Source of the DNA: Methanobacteriota archaeon
GTDB lineage: Archaea > Thermoplasmatota > Poseidoniia > Poseidoniales > Poseidoniaceae
Assembly (NCBI GenBank): GCA_002728035.1
Contig: PBUZ01000051.1
Coordinates: 2,781-9,536 of the forward strand
Reading direction: 5' to 3'
Length of the DNA: 6,756 nt
Positions 1-6,333 of this stretch are shown here, piece by piece (within the stretch, counting starts at the first letter, position 1; every line of letters begins with the position of its first letter). The translations under genes and the position numbers were made by a program. Under the pieces are notes generated by a model that searched no databases, had not been told where the DNA came from, and saw nothing but the letters and a program-made list of their open reading frames with translations.

Positions 1-408
1 CCGGCGAACCAGCACGGCTTACGCATTGATTCCTACCGCTGTGATGGGGGGTTGACGATGACCTTTGAGCCGGAAGAACATCACCAAGCCTTCCCGGGTA
101 TGATCAACGGCGGCATCATCGGAACATTGCTTGATTGTCACGGAAATTGGACCGCAGCGGTTGCCATCATGGACGACCAAGGTCTTGACGAACCCCCTTG
201 TACGGTGACGGCGAAGTACGACGTGCAACTTCGCAGGCCGACACCTGCGGGTGCAACCCTCACCGTTTCCAGTCAAGTGACGGAATTGAGTGATGACAGG
301 GCGACCGTCTCAATGACGCTTGAGGCCGAAGGCAAGGTGTGTGCTCGGGGGACCGGTCTTTTTGTTGCGGTGAAGGAAGGCCATCCAGCTTACCATCGCT
401 GGTCGTGA
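1..408 (+). CDS. PaaI-like hotdog-fold thioesterase (5' truncated by window)
   Basis: Likely an acyl-CoA thioesterase of the PaaI/4HBT hotdog superfamily, hydrolysing an acyl-CoA or aryl-CoA thioester in the cytosol; the substrate cannot be told from sequence. The frame is open from base 1 to a TGA at 406-408, so the true start lies outside the window. A TTG at 52 and an ATG at 58 are in frame, but in-frame sequence upstream (NQHGLRIDSYRCDGG) already looks like the first hotdog strand, so they are probably internal. The family signature is FPGMINGGIIGTLLDCHG (window codons 31-48): the usual HGG of the central hotdog helix appears as NGG, followed by the conserved Asp (codon 45) often assigned as catalytic. 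The C-terminal half alternates strands (KYDVQLRRPTPAG, then LTVSSQVTEL, then GTGLFVAV) as expected for this fold. The SprT-like gene begins 5 bases after the stop, suggesting co-transcription. Family assignment is firm; function is generic. Confidence 0.85.
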   Translation, partial: PANQHGLRIDSYRCDGGLTMTFEPEEHHQAFPGMINGGIIGTLLDCHGNWTAAVAIMDDQGLDEPPCTVTAKYDVQLRRPTPAGATLTVSSQVTELSDDRATVSMTLEAEGKVCARGTGLFVAVKEGHPAYHRWS

Positions 409-413
409 ATCAA

Positions 414-941
414 ATGGCACGAGCGAACCCTGATCAATTGGCTTCGCTTGAATCGCTGAAGGAACGTGTGCTCGAGGTCATGGCGTCGCTTTCGTTGTTT
501 GGAGCTGCTGAATTGCGGGCTTTGGAAGAAGTTCGTCTTGGCGTCTTGCGTAGGAATGCGACTCAACGCCACGGTGTCACCCGGTGGAAGGTATTGGCCT
601 CCGGGAGTTTGGAGGTGGAATCGGTGGATTTGCATCCAGAGTTGTTGAACCAGGCATGGCGTGATTACGCTGAATTTGTCCTCTATCATGAATACCTTCA
701 CGCAATGGGTCACCGTGCGCATGACCAACGTTTTCGAGCCCTTGAATCCCTGTGGCCCAACGATGGCCAAAACCGTGGAAAAGCATTCACCAAGGCCATG
801 CGATTGAACCGTGCTCAATGGATATGGGAGTGTCCAACCTGCGGACAAGGCTTTCCCAGGCAGCGCCGTGGAGCAGGCCGCTTTCTTTGCAGAACCTGCC
901 GTTGCGTCCTCGTGGATGTGCCCATTGAGAACGCTCAATGA
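414..941 (+). CDS. SprT/Spartan-like zinc metalloprotease with C-terminal zinc ribbon
   Basis: A 175-residue protein of the SprT-like family. Eukaryotic Spartan cleaves DNA-protein crosslinks; the role of archaeal members is less clear, so DNA-repair proteolysis here is inference. The metalloprotease signature HEYLHAMGHRAHDQRF gives zinc ligands H92 and H96, catalytic E93, and a probable third ligand H103. A zinc ribbon follows with C140/C143 (CPTC) and C159/C162 (CRTC), as in bacterial and archaeal SprT proteins. The N-terminal 70 residues are helical, with no signal peptide or membrane segment, so the protein is cytosolic. I chose the ATG at 414, 5 bases after the thioesterase stop; the frame extends up to a GTG at 339, but that would overlap the thioesterase by 70 bases and add a tail that does not resemble the family. 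No clear Shine-Dalgarno sequence is visible, consistent with coupled translation. The next gene begins 26 bases downstream on the same strand. Confidence 0.88.
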   Translation: MARANPDQLASLESLKERVLEVMASLSLFGAAELRALEEVRLGVLRRNATQRHGVTRWKVLASGSLEVESVDLHPELLNQAWRDYAEFVLYHEYLHAMGHRAHDQRFRALESLWPNDGQNRGKAFTKAMRLNRAQWIWECPTCGQGFPRQRRGAGRFLCRTCRCVLVDVPIENAQ

Positions 942-967
942 AATAGTGGCGCTCTTTGGTTGGACTC

Positions 968-3022
968 GTGAGCCCCCTCTCCCAACCCACTCGTCGCTGT
1001 GTGTTGGCGATGTTGTTGTTCGGCATCATGATGGCTCAACCGATGTTGGTCTCCCCGGCCAGCGCAGGCTTGACAGCAACCTCCGAGGGTGGACATTTGT
1101 ATCCTTCATGCCGAGCAGACAACGATTGCGTTCTTGCACCTATTCCCGTCGGTGAAGAGGTGGTATCGGGGCAGAGTTCGGCCAACTCCTTCCAGCAAGA
1201 AGTGCTCACGTTTGAGTTTGTAGCAGACCCTCCACAGGAACATATTGTGCTCTTGTCGGACATGCTTTCTTTGCTCGAGATCGACTTTCGACACCAAACC
1301 GAAGCAGGCAGTTTCTTTCGTCCAGCACTCGATGTTCGCTTGATCCTCGGCCAAAACGTGAACGACTGGTCCTTTGACGCCTCGCTTCTTCCAGATTCTA
1401 ACCCAAGCCCCTACACGCTGGAAAATGAACAACTTGACCTCTCGGAGGGGCGCGTCCTCTGGGAGAATGAACCCATTCGCTTGGTGCTGACCATCACCCT
1501 TGACCGACCCGGGACCTGGGAATTCAACATGAGGGGTGCTTCGGTGGTGAAACTTGACATACCATGGTCTATAGACGCAGATGACGTGGATTCCGACGAA
1601 CCATCTTCAACCACGCAACCCCGTGAAACGTTGTTTGAGGAGATTCACCGAGGAGCATTGGTCGGTGCCGACCATGATTGTTGGTCATTCGAGGTTGAAA
1701 CACACGAAGTGCTTCGTCTCTTTGTTGAGTGGGAATTGGTTCCAATTGAGGTTGAACAACCTCATCCCGTCCCCGACCTCATCACCGCAGCAGGGCGTTT
1801 ATCTCCTGCCCCGGAAGTGGTCGTTGACGATGACGGTGAATCGTTGACCATCACTTACCGCTGGCGTGCCTTGCCGACGGGAGATTACACACTTTGCATG
1901 CACGGCTCTCCTGAGAAGATTCAGCCCTATGTTTGGTCAGGGGCCTTTGGTTACGAAAGCATGGGCCCCACTGACCCCAGCGGTTTTGGCTCTGCAAGTT
2001 ACTATCCTCAAGGTGCCGCTACCGTGGGTGATGCCAGCAACCCGTTCACCTTGCACGGACAGGGATTCGGATTGCTGGTCCTTTCCATCCTCACACTCGT
2101 TATCTTCGTCGTGTTCGCTCTTCGCCCCACCACCTCGTATGGCTTGCGATTTGGTATGTTTGTACCAGGCGTCTTGATGTTGATGGTTGGCGGTATCCTT
2201 CATCCGTTGTGGGCGATTGCAGACGAAGTCCAACACGATGATGAGATGTTACTCGAAGATTTAATCGACATGAGGTTGCAACAACTTTGGGACGTCTCTG
2301 CGGAAGGTGTACCTGAGCAAACGCTTGCCACACATACCGGCGCAACATGGGGCATGCTTGATGGTGAACAACTCAAATTGAAACTCACGATTGAACAAGC
2401 CCTTCCACTCGATGACGGGCGTTGGCAGTTGGTCGTGCCTGAACTTGAATCGTTGCGCCTTGATGAGGCAATTTTTGGTCAGGTTGCGAAGGGACAAACG
2501 CAGCAAACGCAGCAGGGCATGCTGGAGAGTCAGACGGTGCGATTCGTCCTCTTGGCAGGGCGCTCCTTACTGCTCGATTTGTTGATGTTGGAAGCCCTCC
2601 TCGTGGTGGATGAAGTTCCGGAATCTTCGGTCTTCCATATCGATGCCACCATGGTCCAAACGCAAGCCGCGGGTTCGTTTGCTGCACCTGCATGGAGCAC
2701 ACGTCCGTCGAGCATCAGTGCGCCCGATTGGGTGCGTCTCCAAGGCTCTCTGTTTCCTGAACGCATCTCCATCAGCCTTTGCGATTGTGACCTCGACTTG
2801 CTGGATGTCACCTTTTTGCCCTCAGATGGATTTGATGGAGATGATGTTCCCGAACAGTGGGACATTCGCAACGCAGACGGGCTCCTGCCCTACGGATCGT
2901 TGCTGATGTGGTGTGGCTTCTTGCTGGGTATTGTTGCGACCTCAATGGAAGTAAGACGCTCTCAAAAGGCCCATGCCTTGGCTTCGTCCTATCGCGTTTC
3001 GAAGGGTTCCGATTGGGGTTGA
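968..3022 (+). CDS. Exported beta-rich membrane protein, unknown function, PPC-like domain and three TM segments
   Basis: I do not recognise this 684-residue protein as a named family. With the GTG at 968 as start, it opens with a typical signal peptide: a basic RR at 9-10, the hydrophobic core VLAMLLFGIMMA, and a likely cleavage site ASA-G after A33. A close Cys pair (C48, C54) follows. Residues about 65-210 look like a beta-sandwich. Residues about 225-315 resemble a bacterial/archaeal pre-peptidase C-terminal (PPC) domain: GALVGADHDCWSFEV near 229 and LPTGDYTLCMHG near 302, with C238 and C310 able to pair. TM1 is about 366-385 and TM2 about 394-416, separated by an Arg-containing loop. A second external domain of about 220 residues precedes TM3 (643-660) and a basic tail (EVRRSQK). 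The positive-inside rule puts both large domains outside the cell. A TTG at 956 (688 residues) and GTG/ATG codons at 1001/1010 are alternative starts; none has a clear Shine-Dalgarno sequence. The CDS is secure; a surface or envelope role is inferred from topology only. Confidence 0.85.
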   Translation: MSPLSQPTRRCVLAMLLFGIMMAQPMLVSPASAGLTATSEGGHLYPSCRADNDCVLAPIPVGEEVVSGQSSANSFQQEVLTFEFVADPPQEHIVLLSDMLSLLEIDFRHQTEAGSFFRPALDVRLILGQNVNDWSFDASLLPDSNPSPYTLENEQLDLSEGRVLWENEPIRLVLTITLDRPGTWEFNMRGASVVKLDIPWSIDADDVDSDEPSSTTQPRETLFEEIHRGALVGADHDCWSFEVETHEVLRLFVEWELVPIEVEQPHPVPDLITAAGRLSPAPEVVVDDDGESLTITYRWRALPTGDYTLCMHGSPEKIQPYVWSGAFGYESMGPTDPSGFGSASYYPQGAATVGDASNPFTLHGQGFGLLVLSILTLVIFVVFALRPTTSYGLRFGMFVPGVLMLMVGGILHPLWAIADEVQHDDEMLLEDLIDMRLQQLWDVSAEGVPEQTLATHTGATWGMLDGEQLKLKLTIEQALPLDDGRWQLVVPELESLRLDEAIFGQVAKGQTQQTQQGMLESQTVRFVLLAGRSLLLDLLMLEALLVVDEVPESSVFHIDATMVQTQAAGSFAAPAWSTRPSSISAPDWVRLQGSLFPERISISLCDCDLDLLDVTFLPSDGFDGDDVPEQWDIRNADGLLPYGSLLMWCGFLLGIVATSMEVRRSQKAHALASSYRVSKGSDWG
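2495..2512 (+). repeat. Tandem 9-bp direct repeat inside the membrane-protein gene
   Basis: Two perfect adjacent copies of CAAACGCAG lie in frame and encode the QTQQTQQ stretch of the second external domain. Because the unit is a multiple of three, copy-number change by slippage would keep the frame. It is probably a chance or minor length-variable linker. Confidence 0.55.
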
Positions 3023-3023
3023 A

Positions 3024-3638
3024 TCAAGAATCGTTTTTCTCCAATTCTTCGCTGACTGCTTTGGAAACTTCATCGGCCGACTTGTTCGCAGCCTGTGCCG
3101 CTTTGTCAATGGATTTTGCTTCCTTGTCCGAGATTTCACCATCGGCTGCTGCAGATTTGATGGCTGCTTTGAGGTTCATGTCCGCTGCTTCTTCGTCGGT
3201 AATACCGAGGGCTTCTTGGAAGGACTTGAGTTCCTTCATCTCTTCCTCAGAGATGACGCCGTCTTCCCAAGCGGACTCGTAAGCATGCACGAGGAATTCT
3301 CGGTATTCCTCTTGGTGCATCAAGACATCACGGATCAAACCCGTGTCCACGCCTTGCGAACTTTCCGACATGTCGAGAAGGGCAATTGATCGGCGGATTT
3401 CCTTGACGGCCATGTCTTTGAGTCCGTGACCGGCCCACACAGCACCAGCAGCGACGATGGCGGCAGAGAACCAACGCATGATGTCAGCATCAACGATTTG
3501 TCCAGGTTCAACCAAGTGGAAGACGCCCAAAACGACCATGGCCGCACCGCACATCACTTCGACCCAGTCGTTCAAATCCGGTTCGTCATCAAAGACCGCA
3601 AGGCGTTCTTCAACCATGCTTTCAACATCATCGCTCAT
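3024..3638 (-). CDS. Two-TM membrane protein with tandem TerB-like/EF-hand-like helical repeats
   Basis: A 204-residue protein starting at ATG (3638-3636) and ending in TGA (3026-3024). An acidic cytosolic N-terminus (1-24) leads into two predicted membrane helices, about 25-44 (WVEVMCGAAMVVLGVFHLV) and 53-72 (IMRWFSAAIVAAGAVWAG), forming a hairpin. The C-terminal half is charged and helical and contains two related units: AWEDGVISEEEMKEL (123-137) and AAADGEISDKEAKSI (163-177), about 40 residues apart. Both keep D-G-x-I-S-x-x-E, the pattern of TerB-like domains and of the second half of an EF-hand loop. The acidic residues expected at EF-hand positions 1 and 3 are missing (S122/W124; S162/A164), so canonical calcium binding is doubtful and a TerB-like helical bundle is the better reading. 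TerB-like domains are linked to tellurite/stress and metal-sensing membrane complexes, but no function is assigned here. It converges with the upstream membrane-protein gene (one base between stops) and diverges from the helicase. Confidence 0.85.
   Translation of the reverse strand: MSDDVESMVEERLAVFDDEPDLNDWVEVMCGAAMVVLGVFHLVEPGQIVDADIMRWFSAAIVAAGAVWAGHGLKDMAVKEIRRSIALLDMSESSQGVDTGLIRDVLMHQEEYREFLVHAYESAWEDGVISEEEMKELKSFQEALGITDEEAADMNLKAAIKSAAADGEISDKEAKSIDKAAQAANKSADEVSKAVSEELEKNDS
3034..3038 (+). terminator. Possible oligo-T terminator for the upstream plus-strand gene
   Basis: A run of five T residues begins 11 bases after the stop of the exported membrane protein, inside the 3' end of the convergent gene. 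Euryarchaeal RNA polymerases can terminate at oligo-T tracts on the non-template strand. There is no hairpin and the tract is short, so this is tentative; no comparable T-run follows the minus-strand gene. Confidence 0.25.
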
Positions 3639-3726
3639 GAACCGACCATGGGAAGGGAGGACTTAGGGATGTCGGCTTGGAGAACGGGGCGTTGTCCTTT
3701 TGAACCGTTGCCCAAGATGAGGGGTC
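3639..3726. promoter_or_regulatory. Divergent intergenic region expected to hold both promoters
   Basis: This 88-bp stretch separates two divergently transcribed genes, the TerB-like membrane protein and the Hel308 helicase, and so should hold start signals for both. I see no convincing archaeal TATA box. The most A/T-rich patch, CCTTTTGAAC (3696-3705), lies about 22-31 bases before the helicase ATG, where a TATA element would sit for a leaderless or very short-leader transcript, but the match is poor. GAGGGG at 3719-3724 just before the helicase ATG could be a weak, closely spaced Shine-Dalgarno sequence. No RNA gene or repeat is apparent. Confidence 0.35.
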
Positions 3727-5742
3727 ATGGAGGCGCTGAATCGCGATGTTTCAGGATTGAGTCTGCCACCGCGGCTCCTCACCTTCATGCAGGAGGATTG
3801 GGGTATCTCGCAACTCCATCCACCACAAGCACAAGCGATTCCAAGCATCCTTGAAGGTCGCAACACGTTGGTGGCCATACCGACTGCATCGGGGAAGTCA
3901 CTTCTGGCTTACATGGGCATGGCGAAGCGATTAAGCGAGGGCCATGAGCGCTCAAAAGCCATCTACATCGTCCCACTCAAGGCGCTGGCGATGGAGAAGT
4001 ATGAGGATTTGGTTGAACTCGGAAACTGCATGGGTTGGCGTGTGGGTCTTGGCATCGGTGATGCGACCTCGGAAGCAAAAAACATCGATGATTGCAACAT
4101 CTTGGTCTGTACCTCCGAGAAATTGGATTCGCTGCTGCGACACAAGGCAGAACTTGTGAGCGATGTGTGTTGTGTGGTGGCCGATGAATTTCATTTGATG
4201 AACGACGGGACGCGCGGCCCCACGCTTGAGATCAACCTCACCCGTTTGCGCCACATCAAACCTGATGCTCAACTCATTGCGTTGTCTGCGACGGTTGGGA
4301 ACGCCGACAGGCTTGCCCAATGGCTGGATGCAGACTTGATTCAATCCGACTGGCGACCCGTGGCCTTGGAGTATGCAACCTTCCATGATTTCCATGTTGA
4401 GCCAAGAAAATTGCAATCACCCGGTGGCGAAGGCGCGGAGGTCGCATTGGGTCCGCCGAGGGACTTGGAGGGTCTGAAGAGCCACCCCGTTTGGAGCGTG
4501 GTCAACGATGGTTTGGACCAAGGTAGCCAAGTGCTGATGTTTGTTGGTACCCGGAGGAGTGCACAATCGGAAGCAAAAAATCTTGCAAAGCGAGTCAAAA
4601 AGCGTTTGAAAACAGAAGACCCAGAGCGTCTGGTCCAACTTGAGTCCCTTGCGAGTAAACTCACGGGACGAAGTCAAAGCAACCTCGCTGAGCAATTGGC
4701 CTCGTGCTTGTCGGGCGGCGTTGGCTTTCACCACGCTGGTTTGACCAATGCACAACGCAAGGATGTCGAAGCCGCCTTCAAGTCAGGACTGCTCGTTGCC
4801 TTAACGGCAACACCAACCCTCGCTGCTGGCGTGAACCTCCCTGCTCGCAGGGTGTTGGTTCGTGACCTCAAACGCTGGGACGATGGCATGAGTCGTCCAT
4901 TGCCCGTCATGGAAGTGCGGCAGATGCTTGGTCGAGCGGGTCGGCCAAAGTACGACACACGCGGTGAAGCCTGGGTATACTGCAAGGGCACGGATGGGTG
5001 GGAGGTGGCTGATGCCGTCTCCGATCGTTACTTCTTTGGACCCATAGAGGATATTTCTTCGAAATTAGCATCAGAGCCGGCAATGCGCATGCATCTCTTG
5101 GCCAGTATCGCAACGGGAGGTTTGGTTCACAAGGGCACGATAGAACACTTCTTTTCGTCCACGTTCCTTGGCGCTTCGCTACCTGGTTCACAACTCAGAG
5201 AGCGCATCACCAGCATGATCGATTGGTTGGTTGAAGAGCGGTTCATACGTCGCTGTGGCCCCGATGAACATTACACGCCGCGTTGGCTGGATGACCAGCA
5301 CGGAGGTGTGGATGAGGATGCTTGGGACGACACGGTGCCAGCTTGGGCAACCAGTGCATACGACACGGAGGGCGTTTCTTGGCATGCCGACGCAAGCACG
5401 CCTGCGCCAGCACCTCGTGCCTCAGCACACAGGACACCGTCCTTCGGCTTTCATCCTGCAACATCGCTCCAATCTGGAAACGGAGCGTTTCAACCTTCCA
5501 TCGCCGATGGAGATAACATGAGGTACGAAGCCACGGCCATGGGTGAACGGGTGACACAATTGTACCTCGACCCACTTTCAGCCTCAATTTTGCGTAAGGG
5601 TTTGCGCCGTGCCGTACGTCGTGCCGTGCGAATGGACGGGCCTGTGACCGATTTCGGTCTCCTCCATTTGGCGGTTGCAACGCCCGATTTTACCTCGCTT
5701 TGGGCAAAGTCGTCAGACATGGAAATGAATTCACCCACCTGA
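3727..5742 (+). CDS. hel308: Hel308-type Ski2-like DNA helicase, core part ending at an in-frame TGA
   Basis: An SF2 3'-5' DNA helicase, 671 residues as read. Archaeal Hel308 unwinds lagging-strand and fork structures during replication-coupled repair. Motifs in order: Walker A PTASGKS (52-58), Ia YIVPLKALA, Ib CTSEKLDSLLR, motif II DEFH (153-156; DEIH in many Hel308s), III SAT (187-189), the Hel308-typical SDWRPVALEY, IV FVGTRRSA (272-279), HHAGL (335-339), V TATPTLAAGVNLPARR (360-375), VI QMLGRAGRP (399-407). A winged-helix domain follows to about 510. Residues about 511-597 are a Pro/Ala/Ser/Asp-rich stretch absent from usual Hel308s. Homology resumes at MGERVTQLYLDPLSA (605-619) and continues to TPDFTSLWAKSSD. 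A TGA at codon 672 then stops the frame, before the ratchet helix and HLH domain, which lie downstream in the same frame. The ATG at 3727 suits the family's N-terminus. Whether this piece is made alone, read through, or reflects a mutation or assembly error is open. Confidence 0.93.
   Translation: MEALNRDVSGLSLPPRLLTFMQEDWGISQLHPPQAQAIPSILEGRNTLVAIPTASGKSLLAYMGMAKRLSEGHERSKAIYIVPLKALAMEKYEDLVELGNCMGWRVGLGIGDATSEAKNIDDCNILVCTSEKLDSLLRHKAELVSDVCCVVADEFHLMNDGTRGPTLEINLTRLRHIKPDAQLIALSATVGNADRLAQWLDADLIQSDWRPVALEYATFHDFHVEPRKLQSPGGEGAEVALGPPRDLEGLKSHPVWSVVNDGLDQGSQVLMFVGTRRSAQSEAKNLAKRVKKRLKTEDPERLVQLESLASKLTGRSQSNLAEQLASCLSGGVGFHHAGLTNAQRKDVEAAFKSGLLVALTATPTLAAGVNLPARRVLVRDLKRWDDGMSRPLPVMEVRQMLGRAGRPKYDTRGEAWVYCKGTDGWEVADAVSDRYFFGPIEDISSKLASEPAMRMHLLASIATGGLVHKGTIEHFFSSTFLGASLPGSQLRERITSMIDWLVEERFIRRCGPDEHYTPRWLDDQHGGVDEDAWDDTVPAWATSAYDTEGVSWHADASTPAPAPRASAHRTPSFGFHPATSLQSGNGAFQPSIADGDNMRYEATAMGERVTQLYLDPLSASILRKGLRRAVRRAVRMDGPVTDFGLLHLAVATPDFTSLWAKSSDMEMNSPT
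5607..5633 (+). repeat. Imperfect tandem 12-bp repeat in the helicase gene
   Basis: Two near-identical adjacent units (CGCCGTGCCGTA and CGTCGTGCCGTG, followed by CGA) encode RRAV-RRAV-R in the ratchet-domain region of the helicase. The result is a very basic helix face. It is in frame and probably simple local duplication. Confidence 0.45.
5740..5742 (+). other. In-frame TGA interrupting the hel308 reading frame (full frame 3727-6333)
   Basis: The frame opened at 3727 meets TGA here, then continues without another stop to the TGA at 6331-6333; without this codon the product would be about 868 residues. Sequence on both sides belongs to one Hel308: ratchet-domain start before, ratchet helix and RAR-containing HLH domain after. 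No frameshift is needed to join them. The four other complete genes in the window also end in TGA, so TGA is a normal stop here. The context is TGAC, while those other stops and the stop at 6331 are TGAA or TGAT. A point change from a sense codon such as CGA or TGG, or a sequencing error, would be the simplest origin. Confidence 0.9.
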
Positions 5743-5769
5743 CTCAAAGCCAATGCAACGGAATCTGAG

Positions 5770-6333
5770 TTGCTCGTGGAGCCGGGTTATGCAGAAGCCT
5801 TGCTGAGCGATGTGAAGAGTGCGTGGATGGTCGAGGAATGGACGGAGGAGACGACCCTACGTGAACTGGAAAAGGACCTCGATGTTCTGCCAGGGGATGT
5901 CCACCACAGGGTTGACCTGATGGGATGGTTGTTGGCTGGTGCTCAACATGTGTTGCTCACCGATGATGTCTTCGCAGAAGAGCACATGGGCGTGGTATCT
6001 GCTTTGGTTCAACAGTTGAGTGTCCTGCAACAGCGCGTACGGCATGGGTGCAAAGAAGACCTTCTGCAATTGGTGAACATACGTCATGTCGGGCGTCAGC
6101 GAGCGCGTGAACTGGCCGCACTGGGAATGCGAGAACCTCAAGATGTGTTGCGCATGGATGCCTCTGTGAAAGACAAGTTGCTTGGGCAGCGAGGATGGGG
6201 ACCCGTTTTGTTGGACAAGATCTTTGAAGAGATCAACCGCGTGCTGAAGCGGCGAGCATCAAGCACCATTGAGCAGCCACCTTCACGAGCAGACGATGCG
6301 CCCCTCGAGGGGGAGCGCTCAGAGCATGCTTGA
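5770..6333 (+). CDS. hel308: C-terminal part of Hel308: ratchet helix and HLH domain (domain 5), separated by the TGA
   Basis: In frame with the helicase core. If translated alone it could begin at TTG 5770 (187 residues) or GTG 5776; neither has a good ribosome binding site, and nine sense codons separate the TGA from the TTG. The piece contains VKSAWMVEEWTEE (about 16-28) and the ratchet helix GDVHHRVDLMGWLL (42-55), which lines up with GDLRRIVETAEWL as I recall it from Archaeoglobus Hel308. The DNA-stacking Trp is kept (W53); the equivalent of the second Arg is His46, with an Arg one position later. Domain 5 follows: RHGCKEDLLQLVNIRHVG, then RQRARELAALG with the R-A-R motif at 111-113, reported to couple DNA binding to ATP hydrolysis in Hel308. 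The last 25 residues are low-complexity. The gene end overlaps Cgi121 by 8 bases. Strong conservation argues that this is real Hel308 coding sequence; whether it is a separate protein is uncertain. Confidence 0.85.
   Translation: MLVEPGYAEALLSDVKSAWMVEEWTEETTLRELEKDLDVLPGDVHHRVDLMGWLLAGAQHVLLTDDVFAEEHMGVVSALVQQLSVLQQRVRHGCKEDLLQLVNIRHVGRQRARELAALGMREPQDVLRMDASVKDKLLGQRGWGPVLLDKIFEEINRVLKRRASSTIEQPPSRADDAPLEGERSEHA
6309..6315 (+). promoter_or_regulatory. Possible ribosome binding site for cgi121
   Basis: The purine block GGGGGAG ends 10 bases before the Cgi121 ATG at 6326 and lies inside the end of the helicase frame. It partly overlaps a perfect 12-bp palindrome, CCCCTCGAGGGG (6301-6312), which could pair in the mRNA. 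Given the 8-base gene overlap, translational coupling may matter more than this site. Confidence 0.3.

Noticed and set aside
339..413. GTG at 339 as start of the SprT-like protein
   Set aside because: It would overlap the thioesterase by 70 bases and add a Cys/Ser-rich tail unlike the family; ATG 414 sits 5 bases after the previous stop.
390..938. 182-codon open frame on the minus strand
   Set aside because: It lies wholly antisense to the SprT-like gene, which has a complete active site and zinc ribbon; the antisense translation shows no recognisable domain.
956..967. TTG at 956 as start of the exported membrane protein
   Set aside because: GTG at 968 gives a more standard signal peptide n-region and a stronger start codon; without a visible ribosome binding site the TTG cannot be excluded, only disfavoured.
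3426..3854. Plus-strand open frame across the start of the TerB-like gene and the divergent region
   Set aside because: It overlaps the coding ends of two well-supported genes in other frames and its translation has no recognisable features.
5740..5742. TGA read as selenocysteine or as a genome-wide sense codon
   Set aside because: Four other complete genes in the window end in TGA, no selenoprotein-like redox site surrounds the codon, and the position is in a variable linker of Hel308.
5715..5790. A frameshift rather than a stop codon splitting hel308
   Set aside because: Both conserved parts are in the same frame; the other two frames in this interval each contain a stop and show no Hel308-like continuation, so two compensating shifts would be needed.
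6301..6312. Perfect 12-bp palindrome CCCCTCGAGGGG as an operator or terminator
   Set aside because: It lies in coding sequence with no loop or T-tract, and a single short GC palindrome is likely by chance; kept only as a note under the cgi121 ribosome binding site.
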